Of a DNA stretch of 64,000 bases, positions 36,281-44,872 are shown one piece after another. The stretch comes from Shewanella eurypsychrophilus (GTDB lineage: Bacteria; Pseudomonadota; Gammaproteobacteria; Enterobacterales; Shewanellaceae): assembly GCF_007004545.3 (NCBI RefSeq), contig NZ_CP045503.2:3876102-3940101 (forward strand), written 5' to 3'. The notes below the pieces were generated by a model. That model saw only the letters and a program-made list of their open reading frames with translations, made no database searches and had not been told where the DNA came from. The first letter of the stretch is position 1, and every line of letters starts with the position of its first letter. Both the position numbers and the translations under genes were made by a program.

Positions 36281-37075
36281 TTAAGCGACGGTAAACTCAG
36301 CGCAACCGAGCTTTTCACTGTGCAATTTGACGTGAACGCCAGGCTTAAGCGCTTCAGCTGCTGTTGCTGCACCTGCGAGTACGATTGAGCCAGCGGGTAA
36401 GGTTTTACCCGCTTCACCTGCAACACGTGCAGCAGCAACGAGAGAGCGGTAAGGGTTGCCTAAGATGGCGGCACTTGAGCCAATTTGAACTGCGGTGCCA
36501 TCTATCTCCATCACCATGCCAAGGTTAGAGAGATCTAGCCCTGCCTCTTGCCAAGCCCCAATACAAAACCCTGTCGATGAGCAGTTATCCGCCACCACAT
36601 CTTCAAGAGAGAACTTAAAATTGCTGTAGCGAGAGTCGATAATTTCAAGTGCCGGGGCGACCGCCTCAACCGCAGCCATCGCTTCACTCATCGATACTTG
36701 CCCTGATAGGGGGTTCTTGAGTAAAAAAGCAATTTCAGGCTCAACACGTGGGTGAATGTAACGGCTAAAGTCGGTCTCGCCGCCATCTTCAATGGCCATC
36801 GCATCAGTTAATGGCCCCCAGATAAGATCATCAACGCCCATCTGCAGCATCTTGGCGCGACTGGTAAAGCCCATCTTTATCCCCACTTGTCGCTCGCCAC
36901 GTTCGATGCGGCGGGCAACAGAGAGTGCTTGCACCTCATAGGCTTGTGTAAGCGTCAATGGATGACCTTGTTCTTTTAACTTCAGTGATAACTGTTCAAT
37001 CGCCTCGGCATTCATTGCTGCACCATCGACTACCTCGGCAATGCTTGCTAATTTTTGTTCTGCTTGCTGGCTCAT
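36281..37075 (-). CDS. nbaG: 4-oxalocrotonate decarboxylase
   Basis: 264 residues of the fumarylacetoacetate hydrolase-like family (2-oxopent-4-enoate hydratase/4-oxalocrotonate decarboxylase branch). It converts 4-oxalocrotonate to 2-oxopent-4-enoate and CO2, with a divalent metal. Family motifs include VGIKMGFTSRAKMLQMG, RVEPEIAFLL with its metal acids, and ADNCSSTGFCIG. It is a diverged paralogue of the hydratase gene in the same operon. The ATG lies 2 bp after the aldolase stop. Confidence 0.92.
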   Translation of the reverse strand: MSQQAEQKLASIAEVVDGAAMNAEAIEQLSLKLKEQGHPLTLTQAYEVQALSVARRIERGERQVGIKMGFTSRAKMLQMGVDDLIWGPLTDAMAIEDGGETDFSRYIHPRVEPEIAFLLKNPLSGQVSMSEAMAAVEAVAPALEIIDSRYSNFKFSLEDVVADNCSSTGFCIGAWQEAGLDLSNLGMVMEIDGTAVQIGSSAAILGNPYRSLVAAARVAGEAGKTLPAGSIVLAGAATAAEALKPGVHVKLHSEKLGCAEFTVA

Positions 37076-37076
37076 C

Positions 37077-38186
37077 TTAAACTCCCGCCTTGCTGTCTAT
37101 TGATTTGGTTTTTAGGATATCCAACGCGACATCGACGATCATATCCTCTTGTCCACCGACCATATTGCGATGACCTAGCTCGACTAATATTTCACGGGTA
37201 TCGAGTCCGTAGGTTTCAGCCGCTTTCTCTGCATGGCGTAAGAAACTTGAATACACACCGGCATAGCCCAGAGACAAGGTTTCGCGATCAACCTGTACAA
37301 TACGGTCTTGCAGTGGACGAACTAAGTCATCGGCGGCGTCCATCAAGGTGTAAAGGTCTGTACCATGATCCCAACCAAGACGGCTCGCTGCCGCAATAAA
37401 CACTTCAAGGGGAGCATTACCCGCCCCTGCGCCCATTCCCGCTAACGATGCATCGATACGGTTAACGCCGTTTTGCGCCGCAACAATTGAGTTAGCCACC
37501 CCGAGAGACAGGTTATGATGGGCATGAATACCTATCTCAGTTTCAGGTTTGAGCACTTTTTTATAGGCTTGAACCCGCGCGGCCACATCGTCCATGTTCA
37601 TCGCGCCGCCTGAGTCGACAACATAAACAGCCTGAGCACCATAGGACTCCATTAATTTGGCCTGCTCGGCCAGTTTTTCAGGGCTGTTCATGTGCGACAT
37701 CATCAAGAAACCCACGGTATCCATACCAAGCTCGCGGGCATACTCTATGTGCTGGCGAGAGATATCTCCTTCTGTGCAGTGGGTTGCCACACGCACTGAG
37801 CGAACACCGGCATCCCACGCCCATTTAAGATCTTCCTTTACCGCAATACCCGGTAAAATCAATGTGGTCAGTTTGGCTTTGGTCACGACATCGGCTACGG
37901 CTTCGATCCACTGTTTGTCTGTGTTGGCACCGAAACCATAGTTAAAGCTAGACCCGCCTAAACCATCACCGTGTGCCACCTCGATGGCATCGACACCAGC
38001 CACTTCCAGCGCTTTTGCTATGGTCTGAACATGCTCGATGCTGTACTGATGACGAATAGCATGCATGCCATCACGTAAGGTCACATCTTGGATATACAAC
38101 TTCTTAGCGCTTGTTGAATCGGTTCTTGTTGAACTAGGACTTGTTAAACCAGTGCTCGTAGAAACAGTGCTGTTAAAATCGGTCAT
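37077..38186 (-). CDS. nbaI: 4-hydroxy-2-oxovalerate aldolase
   Basis: About 369 residues, DmpG/MhpE-type. It cleaves 4-hydroxy-2-oxovalerate to pyruvate and acetaldehyde, and works as a channelling complex with the dehydrogenase upstream. The barrel begins at [21 protein letters not shown], with catalytic Arg, Asp and His; metal His are in [11 protein letters not shown]. Residues 1-28 form a Ser/Thr-rich extension made of degenerate repeats of about 15 bp in the DNA; it is absent from family consensus. The ATG at 38186 is preferred over a TTG six bases upstream, with AGGGGA behind it. Confidence 0.93.
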   Translation of the reverse strand: MTDFNSTVSTSTGLTSPSSTRTDSTSAKKLYIQDVTLRDGMHAIRHQYSIEHVQTIAKALEVAGVDAIEVAHGDGLGGSSFNYGFGANTDKQWIEAVADVVTKAKLTTLILPGIAVKEDLKWAWDAGVRSVRVATHCTEGDISRQHIEYARELGMDTVGFLMMSHMNSPEKLAEQAKLMESYGAQAVYVVDSGGAMNMDDVAARVQAYKKVLKPETEIGIHAHHNLSLGVANSIVAAQNGVNRIDASLAGMGAGAGNAPLEVFIAAASRLGWDHGTDLYTLMDAADDLVRPLQDRIVQVDRETLSLGYAGVYSSFLRHAEKAAETYGLDTREILVELGHRNMVGGQEDMIVDVALDILKTKSIDSKAGV

Positions 38187-38198
38187 AATCAATTCCCC

Positions 38199-39188
38199 TT
38201 ATGCCAGCTGCGTTGCAAATTTACAGCGCACGATCTGCTCGGCAGTGCCCAGGGCGGCCGAAGTCATGATGTCTAAGTTACCTGCATAGGCAGGTAGGTA
38301 ATGGGCAGCGCCTTCAACCTCTAAGAAAACTGAAGATTTAAGCCCGGCAAAATCGCCATATCCAGGGATATGCAGTGGAGAGTCTTTCTCAAAACGCTCG
38401 AACTGAACCTTTTGTTTAAGACGATACCCAGGTACATATGATTGAACCGCTGCAACCATCTTCTCGATAGATGCCTCCACGTCTGCTTGGGTTTTGCCGT
38501 GATCTTCTGGCAAGTCGCTGAGTACAAATACCGTATCGCGCATGATCATTGGCGGCTCAGCCGGGTTCAAAATGATGATCGCCTTGCCTTTTTTTGCGCC
38601 GCCCACCTGCTCAATAGCCCTCGCTGTGGTCTGAGTAAACTCATCAATATTGGCGCGGGTGCCAGGGCCCGCAGATTTTGATGATACTGAGGCAATAATT
38701 TCCGCATAAGGCACAGGTAATAGTTGGCTTACCGCGGCCACCATAGGGATGGTAGCTTGCCCGCCGCAGGTCACCATGTTGACGTTACCCGCATCTAGGT
38801 GCTCATCGATATTCACCACTGGTACTGTGTATGGACCGATAGCAGCAGGCGTTAAGTCGATAACTTGCTTGCCATAGCTTTGTAGTATTTTGTCATGGTG
38901 CTTATGGGCACCTGCTGATGTCGCATCAAAAACCACTTTTATCTCATTGAAATCTGGCAGTGCAACGAGTCCATCAATGCCTTCATGAGTGGTCACAACG
39001 CCAAGACGCTTTGCACGAGCAAGCCCATCTGAGGCTGCATCGATACCCACCATAGCGGCCATCTCCAGTACCGAAGAGGTACGCATGATCTTAATCATCA
39101 AGTCAGTACCGATATTGCCTGAGCCGATAATGGCCACTTTGATTTTTTTGCTACTTTCTGTTTGAGACATCTCTTGAATATTAGCCAT
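38199..39188 (-). CDS. nbaJ: Acetaldehyde dehydrogenase (acylating)
   Basis: About 329 residues, DmpF/MhpF-type; makes acetyl-CoA from acetaldehyde with NAD+ and CoA. The Rossmann motif is [13 protein letters not shown], and the catalytic Cys is in [12 protein letters not shown]. It forms a complex with the aldolase, which follows after about 10 bp. The ATG at 39188 is preferred (GAGGA 8 nt upstream) and starts 4 bp after the hydratase stop codon; an ATG at 39260 would add 24 residues inside the previous gene. Confidence 0.94.
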   Translation of the reverse strand: MANIQEMSQTESSKKIKVAIIGSGNIGTDLMIKIMRTSSVLEMAAMVGIDAASDGLARAKRLGVVTTHEGIDGLVALPDFNEIKVVFDATSAGAHKHHDKILQSYGKQVIDLTPAAIGPYTVPVVNIDEHLDAGNVNMVTCGGQATIPMVAAVSQLLPVPYAEIIASVSSKSAGPGTRANIDEFTQTTARAIEQVGGAKKGKAIIILNPAEPPMIMRDTVFVLSDLPEDHGKTQADVEASIEKMVAAVQSYVPGYRLKQKVQFERFEKDSPLHIPGYGDFAGLKSSVFLEVEGAAHYLPAYAGNLDIMTSAALGTAEQIVRCKFATQLA

Positions 39189-39192
39189 GGTA

Positions 39193-40005
39193 TTAATCCT
39201 CTTTGGCAAAACCGACTCTGACTGAGCCAAGACCTGAAATACGCGCTTCAAACTGATCACCAGGTTCTGCGCTGACCATAGGCCCTAAGGCTCCGGTTAA
39301 GATAATGTCACCGGCTTTTAAGTACTGACCACGCTCAGCAAAGGTTCGAGCCACCCAAACAGCCGCGTTAAGAGGGTGGCCCAGACACGCCTGTCCAGCC
39401 CCAACAGAAACCTGCTCGCCGCGTCGCTCCATCACCATGCCGCATAATCGTAAATCCAGATCGGCCAACTTTTTCGGTGAGCCGCCTAGGGCAAACATGC
39501 CTGATGAGGCGTTATCTGCGATGGTATCGACAATATTGATATCCCAATTAGCAATTCGGCTGCCAACAATCTCAATCGCAGGCAGCGCATAAGCGGTGGC
39601 ACTGATAATGTCAGCCACCGTTGGCATACTAATGTTGAGATCGTGTCCAAGCACTAAGGCGATTTCAGCTTCAACTTTTGGCTGAAGCACCTGATTAATC
39701 GCTATCTGATCGCCATCGGCGACAAACATATCGGCATAAAGTAGGCCAAAATCTGGCTGGTCGACGCCAAGCTGCTTCTGTACTGATTTTGACGTCAAGC
39801 CAATCTTGCAGCCCACTGGGCGACGGTCTTGTTGTTGCCAGAACTGATGATTGACTTGCTGCACTTGATAGGCAGACTCTATGCTCATCTCATCGAGTTG
39901 ATGCCTAACTGCATCACATGGAACACCTGTCTCAGCCGCTTTTCTCAGTTCGGCAGCGACACTGATGATCTTGTTGCTAATCGTTGTTGAATTGCTATTG
40001 CTCAT
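39193..40005 (-). CDS. nbaH: 2-oxopent-4-enoate hydratase
   Basis: About 270 residues, fumarylacetoacetate hydrolase-like hydratase that adds water to 2-hydroxypenta-2,4-dienoate (the enol of 2-oxopent-4-enoate). Motifs include [28 protein letters not shown] with metal acids, and [14 protein letters not shown]. The ATG at 40005 is preferred to the GTG three bases earlier, with AAGGA 7 nt before it. It lies between the aldehyde dehydrogenase and the acetaldehyde dehydrogenase, as in the nba order E-H-J. Confidence 0.92.
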   Translation of the reverse strand: MSNSNSTTISNKIISVAAELRKAAETGVPCDAVRHQLDEMSIESAYQVQQVNHQFWQQQDRRPVGCKIGLTSKSVQKQLGVDQPDFGLLYADMFVADGDQIAINQVLQPKVEAEIALVLGHDLNISMPTVADIISATAYALPAIEIVGSRIANWDINIVDTIADNASSGMFALGGSPKKLADLDLRLCGMVMERRGEQVSVGAGQACLGHPLNAAVWVARTFAERGQYLKAGDIILTGALGPMVSAEPGDQFEARISGLGSVRVGFAKED

Positions 40006-40020
40006 CACTTGTTCCTTTGT

Positions 40021-41535
40021 TTATAACTTGATGCAGATGTTCATCGGCTCGGCATAAAACGCCAAAGAGTGCACACCGCCTTCACGGCCGACACCCGATA
40101 GCTTAACGCCGCCAAACGGTGTTCTTAAGTCACGCAGATACCATGAGTTAACCCAAGCGATGCCCACTTCCATCTGCTGTGCTACGCGATGTGCTCGCTG
40201 CAAATTGGTGGTCCAAACGGTGGCGGCTAAACCGTAGTCACTGCCGTTAGCCATCGCTACCGCTTGCGCTTCTGTGTCGAACGGGGTGATATGACAAAGA
40301 GGGCCAAACACCTCTTCGCGTTGAATTTTTGCCTGCTCACTGAGCCCGGTAAAAATGGTGGGTTGAATAAATGCACCGTTATCACGATCATCTGCAAACT
40401 CTGGAATACCCCCGCCTGTTACGACTGTGGCTCCTTCATCTCGCGCAGAGGCATAATAGGAGAGCACCTTGTCTCTGTGCTTATGGGAGATAACCGGGCC
40501 CATGTCGGTATCTTCATCGAGTGGCCAGCCAATCTTGAGTGCTTCCGCCTTGACCTTCATGGCCGCAACGAACTTATCAAAGATGCTACGTTCGACATAA
40601 ACACGTTCGGTACAGAGGCACACTTGGCCACCATTGGTAAATACCGACCGAGCAGTCCCTGCGACTGCCTCATCAAAATCACTGTCGGCAAAAATAATGG
40701 CTGCATTTTTGCCGCCAAGCTCGAATGATAGGGACTTCACGCCGTCGGCGGCGGCTTTCATAATGGCGGAACCTGTACGAGACTCACCGGTAAAGGTAAT
40801 GGCATCGACCCCTTCATGAGCCGTTAAAAACTCACCGGCACTGCCGGGACCAAAGCCATGCACTAAGTTGAAAACACCCTTGGGGATCCCAACACTGTGC
40901 ATTACCTCTGCGAGCAAAGTCGCTGTGGCTGGGGTTTCTTCTGATGGCTTAGCGATAACCACATTGCCTGCTGCCATAGCGGGCGCCAGTTTCCAGGTCA
41001 TCAGCAGCAGGGGAAGGTTCCAGGGGGCTATCACAGCCACCACGCCCAAGGGTTTATTGACGGAATAGTTGAGTGCGCCGCGGCCATCGGGTGTATCGGT
41101 GTGAAAGCACTCGCTCGGTTGAGATTTGACCATATCGGCGAAGGCGCGAAAGTTAGCGGCGCCCCGTGGAATATCTATGGTGCGAGCTTGAAAAAAAGAT
41201 TTACCGGTATCGGCCATCTCGGCGGCAACAAATTCATCGAAACGGGCTTCTATTCCGTCGGCAACGTTATGTAATAACTCACAACGCTTTGCGAGTGTCA
41301 TCTTGCCCCACTCACCTTCAAGTGCAGCACGGCCAGATGCGACAGCTCGGTCAACCAAGGCTCTATCGGCCTCAGAAACCTGATTAATGACAGTGCCATC
41401 CACTGGGCTGATATTTTCAAAACAATTGCCAGTATCAACAAATTCACCATCGACATAATTCATTAATATGCCGCCGGCGTGGGGAATAGCAGTATTGTTT
41501 TTATTGTCAGACTTTTTTGAAGAGTTCTGTTGCAT
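40021..41535 (-). CDS. nbaE: 2-aminomuconic 6-semialdehyde dehydrogenase
   Basis: 504-residue NAD-dependent aldehyde dehydrogenase. It oxidises 2-aminomuconate semialdehyde to 2-aminomuconate. The catalytic Glu is in SFELGGKNAA and the catalytic Cys in GGQVCLCTERVYV. First gene of the operon; the start at 41535 has AGGGT about 8 nt upstream. The first 25 residues are a polar N-terminal extension rich in Ser/Asn/Lys. Cluster context fixes the substrate. Confidence 0.93.
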   Translation of the reverse strand: MQQNSSKKSDNKNNTAIPHAGGILMNYVDGEFVDTGNCFENISPVDGTVINQVSEADRALVDRAVASGRAALEGEWGKMTLAKRCELLHNVADGIEARFDEFVAAEMADTGKSFFQARTIDIPRGAANFRAFADMVKSQPSECFHTDTPDGRGALNYSVNKPLGVVAVIAPWNLPLLLMTWKLAPAMAAGNVVIAKPSEETPATATLLAEVMHSVGIPKGVFNLVHGFGPGSAGEFLTAHEGVDAITFTGESRTGSAIMKAAADGVKSLSFELGGKNAAIIFADSDFDEAVAGTARSVFTNGGQVCLCTERVYVERSIFDKFVAAMKVKAEALKIGWPLDEDTDMGPVISHKHRDKVLSYYASARDEGATVVTGGGIPEFADDRDNGAFIQPTIFTGLSEQAKIQREEVFGPLCHITPFDTEAQAVAMANGSDYGLAATVWTTNLQRAHRVAQQMEVGIAWVNSWYLRDLRTPFGGVKLSGVGREGGVHSLAFYAEPMNICIKL

Positions 41536-41787
41536 GAGTTCACCCTAGCGCTAAGTTTCAAGCTGATAACATTTGTTAGTGACTTGTTTTGGTATGAACT
41601 CACTTTACGTAATGGCGACATAATAGAAAAATAACTAATTGTCGGTTTGGTATAATCTTTTTTGAATAGCTAAAAGTCACAAAAAATAGCTTTTAAACTA
41701 ATACAAAATAAATATATCTCCCCCTTCCAACTATATTCATATTGATATAACTTAATGGCATCACAATGATTACTACGAGGCAGTGCC

Positions 41788-42735
41788 ATGGATCCCAATA
41801 CATTAGAGAGACATTTAGTCTCTAGACTCAAGTTCAAATACTTACGATTGCTAGTCACTGTCGGTGAGCAACAGAATATCTTCAGAGCCGCACAACTGCT
41901 CAATATGGCACAGCCCGCCGCCACTAAAATCATTCGTGATATTGAAAATGCGTTAGACCTTAGGTTGTTCGACCGTTCCTCCCGTGGTGTGGTGCCGACT
42001 ATGTATGGCGATGTGTTAATCAAACATGCAAAGCTGGTACTTTCTCAGGTAAAACATGCCAGTGAAGAGTTATCGACACTGCAGGGGGGTCTGTCAGGTC
42101 GTGTTACCGTCGGCACCCTACTCGCCGCCAGCGCCACTTTACTGCCTAAAGCGATTGCTAGACTCAAAAAGGAAAGGCCTAATGTGTCGATTGTGATTGT
42201 CGAAGGTACTGCCGATAAGTTGATGTCTGCATTGAAGATCGATGATATCGATATCATGGTAGGCCGTATCTCAGAGTTTTCTGATGAGGAGCAACTGACC
42301 AACGAAGTGCTGTATAAAGATCCGGTATCTTTGGTCTCCCGTGCGGATCACCCATTACAATCAAAGACCGATTTAAGCCTCAAAGATCTGCTCAAATATG
42401 AATGGATCTTGCCGCCAAGAGAGACATTGCTTAGAAAAGAGATCGATGACATCTTCCATCGTGAAGGGCTTAATGTTCCAGCCAATGCGGTAGAGTCGGT
42501 ATCCATATTGGTAAACCGTACCTTGCTCAAAGAAACCGATATGATCTCCACCCTTCCCGACCAAGTGATCAAGACTTATGCTGAAATTGGTTTGTTAAAG
42601 AAACTGCCGATAGACTTAGGGACTGAATCTGGACTTATAGGCATTACGACCCGAGCTAACCGAGAGCTTCCCCCCGTTTGTCAGTCACTACTCGAAGCAC
42701 TCAGAGAAGAAGCTGAGCTAATTAAACAAGGTTAA
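41788..42735 (+). CDS. LysR-type regulator, divergent from the 3-hydroxyanthranilate operon
   Basis: 315 residues. The N-terminal helix-turn-helix (FRAAQLLNMAQPAATKIIRDIENAL) resembles the PcaQ/GbpR branch. The C-terminal co-inducer domain follows. It is transcribed away from nbaE with 252 bp between, the classical layout for LysR activation of the operon. The likely inducer is a pathway intermediate such as 3-hydroxyanthranilate or 2-aminomuconate; this is inference. GAGG lies 7 nt before the ATG. Confidence 0.92.
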   Translation: MDPNTLERHLVSRLKFKYLRLLVTVGEQQNIFRAAQLLNMAQPAATKIIRDIENALDLRLFDRSSRGVVPTMYGDVLIKHAKLVLSQVKHASEELSTLQGGLSGRVTVGTLLAASATLLPKAIARLKKERPNVSIVIVEGTADKLMSALKIDDIDIMVGRISEFSDEEQLTNEVLYKDPVSLVSRADHPLQSKTDLSLKDLLKYEWILPPRETLLRKEIDDIFHREGLNVPANAVESVSILVNRTLLKETDMISTLPDQVIKTYAEIGLLKKLPIDLGTESGLIGITTRANRELPPVCQSLLEALREEAELIKQG

Positions 42736-42753
42736 TTCAATTGAGTGAAGTTA

Positions 42754-42772
42754 GGGCCCAAGACCTGGGCCT
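42754..42772 (+). terminator. Hairpin after the LysR gene
   Basis: GGGCCCA-AGACC-TGGGCCT, a 7-bp GC-rich stem with one G-T wobble, then a T-rich run. It ends the LysR gene and lies close to the convergent rlpA stop. Confidence 0.65.
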
Positions 42773-42808
42773 TACATTCCTTTTAATCCATTTTTTATCC
42801 TGCTCCAG

Positions 42809-43216
42809 CTAGTCTATCACTTCTATTTTCACCTCTATGACACCTGAGTCTAAGTTACCGATAGCCGCAAAGGCCGAGCGAGAAAGGTCGATAATCCTTC
42901 CCTTAATAAAAGGGCCCCTATCATTAATTTTAACGATAACGCTTTGACCATTTTTGCGATTGGTGACTCTGACTTTCGATCCAAATGGCAGTGTCTTATG
43001 CGCGGCGGTATCTGAGTATTGATTAAATCGCTCACCACTGGCCGTCTGCCTAAACTGATATTTCATGGCGTAAAAAGACGCCTTACCCGATTCGGTGTAG
43101 CCGATAATGTCAGCGGGACTCTTCATCGGTACACTCGAGCAGCCAGTCAGCACTGAAAGCATGAAGAGAATGGATATGATGGTCAATAAATACGGTATTT
43201 TTGAAGCTATTCGCAC
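42809..43216 (-). CDS. rlpA: RlpA-like septal-ring lipoprotein
   Basis: About 135 residues, lipoprotein with a double-psi beta-barrel. RlpA family members are lytic transglycosylases acting on denuded septal peptidoglycan. I chose a GTG start at 43216 because AGGA lies 7 nt before it and the N-terminus then forms a clean signal peptide ending in LTGC; an ATG at 43297 would add 27 residues before the signal. The barrel motifs [19 protein letters not shown] and VKINDRGPF are visible, with the catalytic-type Asp of NDRGPF. No SPOR domain is present, so septum targeting would need a partner. Confidence 0.9.
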   Translation of the reverse strand: MRIASKIPYLLTIISILFMLSVLTGCSSVPMKSPADIIGYTESGKASFYAMKYQFRQTASGERFNQYSDTAAHKTLPFGSKVRVTNRKNGQSVIVKINDRGPFIKGRIIDLSRSAFAAIGNLDSGVIEVKIEVID

Positions 43217-43405
43217 AAGATTTTCCTGAATGTTATGGCCAAATATTGAAGTCTGTTTTTTATGACCTATTTTTTTGTGCTGCAGTATGCCTAACAAAGA
43301 CTATCTCAAGGATGAAGTGAGTATTAACATTTATTGAGATGAAAAACCGGCAGATAAATACTGACGCTATAATTAGCATAATGCAGTCTCAGCGGAGAGA
43401 TAATT

Positions 43406-44773
43406 TTGAGTCAGACAACCTCTATTCAGCGACTAATTCAACAGCCGGTTAACCCGTCAGTTCAACAGCTATTAAAAAAAGTAAGTCAGCGACTATGCGC
43501 AGTCCTCTTGCTAGGACCACTCTTTTTTGTCATCAATCACACTCAAGCGGAGCAACTTGGTGATCCTGTAGAGGGTAAAAACAAAGCTGTTCTTTGCGCG
43601 GGTTGTCATGGATTAGATGGTATAGGCCTAAGTTCAGAGTACCCCAACTTAGCTGGTCAAAAACAGGCTTACATCATCAAACAACTTGAGGCTTTTAAAC
43701 TGGGCCACAGACAGGAAGCCACCATGCAGGCCATGGCGTCAAGTTTAAGCGGTGATGATACAGTGAACCTTGCAGCTTATTATTCACAACTCACAATCTC
43801 CACATCAGCTCAGATCTCCCAGCCTGTATCTGAGATAAGCCAATCAACTCCTTCACTTGCTTGCTCAATGGCAAACTTTGAAGCCACACAAGCTGAGTTT
43901 CCCGAAACCATATTTGTCACCATGAAAGGCTGTGGTGCCATCGAGACTTTTCCTTCCATGAGCACTTGGGAAGGCGGGCCGAATATGCTTTACACTGCCA
44001 TATCACCAGATGGCAAGCATCTCTTCTCCACCAGCCCAAGCAGCGGCAAGTTGTATGTATTTAACGTCAAAACCGGTAAAAAGGTTGCCATTATACCTGT
44101 AGGAAAAGCCCCAAAAGGGGTAAAGGTTCACCCTGATGGCAAACAGGTTTATGTCAGCAATGAAGCTTCATCCACCATCAGCATCATAGATATCGCTTCA
44201 ATGAGTGTCATCCATACCATTGCTGTACCGAAGGCCCCACACAATGTGAGGTTCACTGAAGATGGTTCACTGGCCTACGTGACACTTCAAGGCGGCGCAG
44301 GTATTGGCGTTATCGATACCGCTCAACAAAAAATGGTCAAAGTGATCCCAATTCCTGGGATCACAGGTCCTCACAATCTCGATTTATCCAAGGATGAGAA
44401 AATCGCCTACGTGCGCGACTTTGTCCAGAATGTGGCGGTGGTCGAGCTTGCAACGGCTAAGGTATTAAACGTGATCAAAGTGGGTAATGGCCATGGCGGA
44501 ATAGATGTCGCGCCCGATGGCAGTTTTGTGGCTACAGCAGCCATAGGTGATAATAAGATTTCAATCATAGATACAGTCAGTTTAACGACTCAACATCTTG
44601 TTGTCGGTGAAGGGCCCCACGGGATCCGTGCCAGTAAAAATAGCCAATGGATCTATGTGACATTAACCAAAGATAACCAAGTACTCGTCATCAATGCTAA
44701 AACCTTAGCGATTGAGAAGCAGTTTCCGGTAGGTAACTTTCCATTCTGGATTGCCGTTAATGGCAATCCTTAA
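43406..44773 (+). CDS. Cytochrome c fused to a YVTN-type beta-propeller
   Basis: 455-residue exported protein. After a signal peptide (LCAVLLLGPLFFVINHTQA), a cytochrome c553-like domain covers about residues 50-135, with haem site CAGCH and axial Met in MQAMASSL. Residues about 165-455 form a YVTN repeat propeller (IAVGKAPKGVKVHPDGKQVYVSN and similar units). Start is TTG at 43406, with GGAG 8 nt upstream; no ATG lies before the signal. The fusion may shuttle electrons to or from a propeller-bound substrate. Function is unknown. Confidence 0.82.
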   Translation: MSQTTSIQRLIQQPVNPSVQQLLKKVSQRLCAVLLLGPLFFVINHTQAEQLGDPVEGKNKAVLCAGCHGLDGIGLSSEYPNLAGQKQAYIIKQLEAFKLGHRQEATMQAMASSLSGDDTVNLAAYYSQLTISTSAQISQPVSEISQSTPSLACSMANFEATQAEFPETIFVTMKGCGAIETFPSMSTWEGGPNMLYTAISPDGKHLFSTSPSSGKLYVFNVKTGKKVAIIPVGKAPKGVKVHPDGKQVYVSNEASSTISIIDIASMSVIHTIAVPKAPHNVRFTEDGSLAYVTLQGGAGIGVIDTAQQKMVKVIPIPGITGPHNLDLSKDEKIAYVRDFVQNVAVVELATAKVLNVIKVGNGHGGIDVAPDGSFVATAAIGDNKISIIDTVSLTTQHLVVGEGPHGIRASKNSQWIYVTLTKDNQVLVINAKTLAIEKQFPVGNFPFWIAVNGNP

Positions 44774-44828
44774 CTCGTTAATTGGGATATCGCTGATGGT
44801 GTGATGAAATGAACAGTTGAAAAATAAT

Positions 44829-44860
44829 CGAGTCCCTAAGCACTAAATCCTAGGGACTCG
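44829..44860. terminator. Hairpin between convergent genes
   Basis: CGAGTCCCTA and TAGGGACTCG form a 10-bp perfect stem with a 12-nt loop, between the cytochrome gene and the receptor. Only a weak T run follows. Confidence 0.65.
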
Positions 44861-44872
44861 CTCTTTCAGTAT

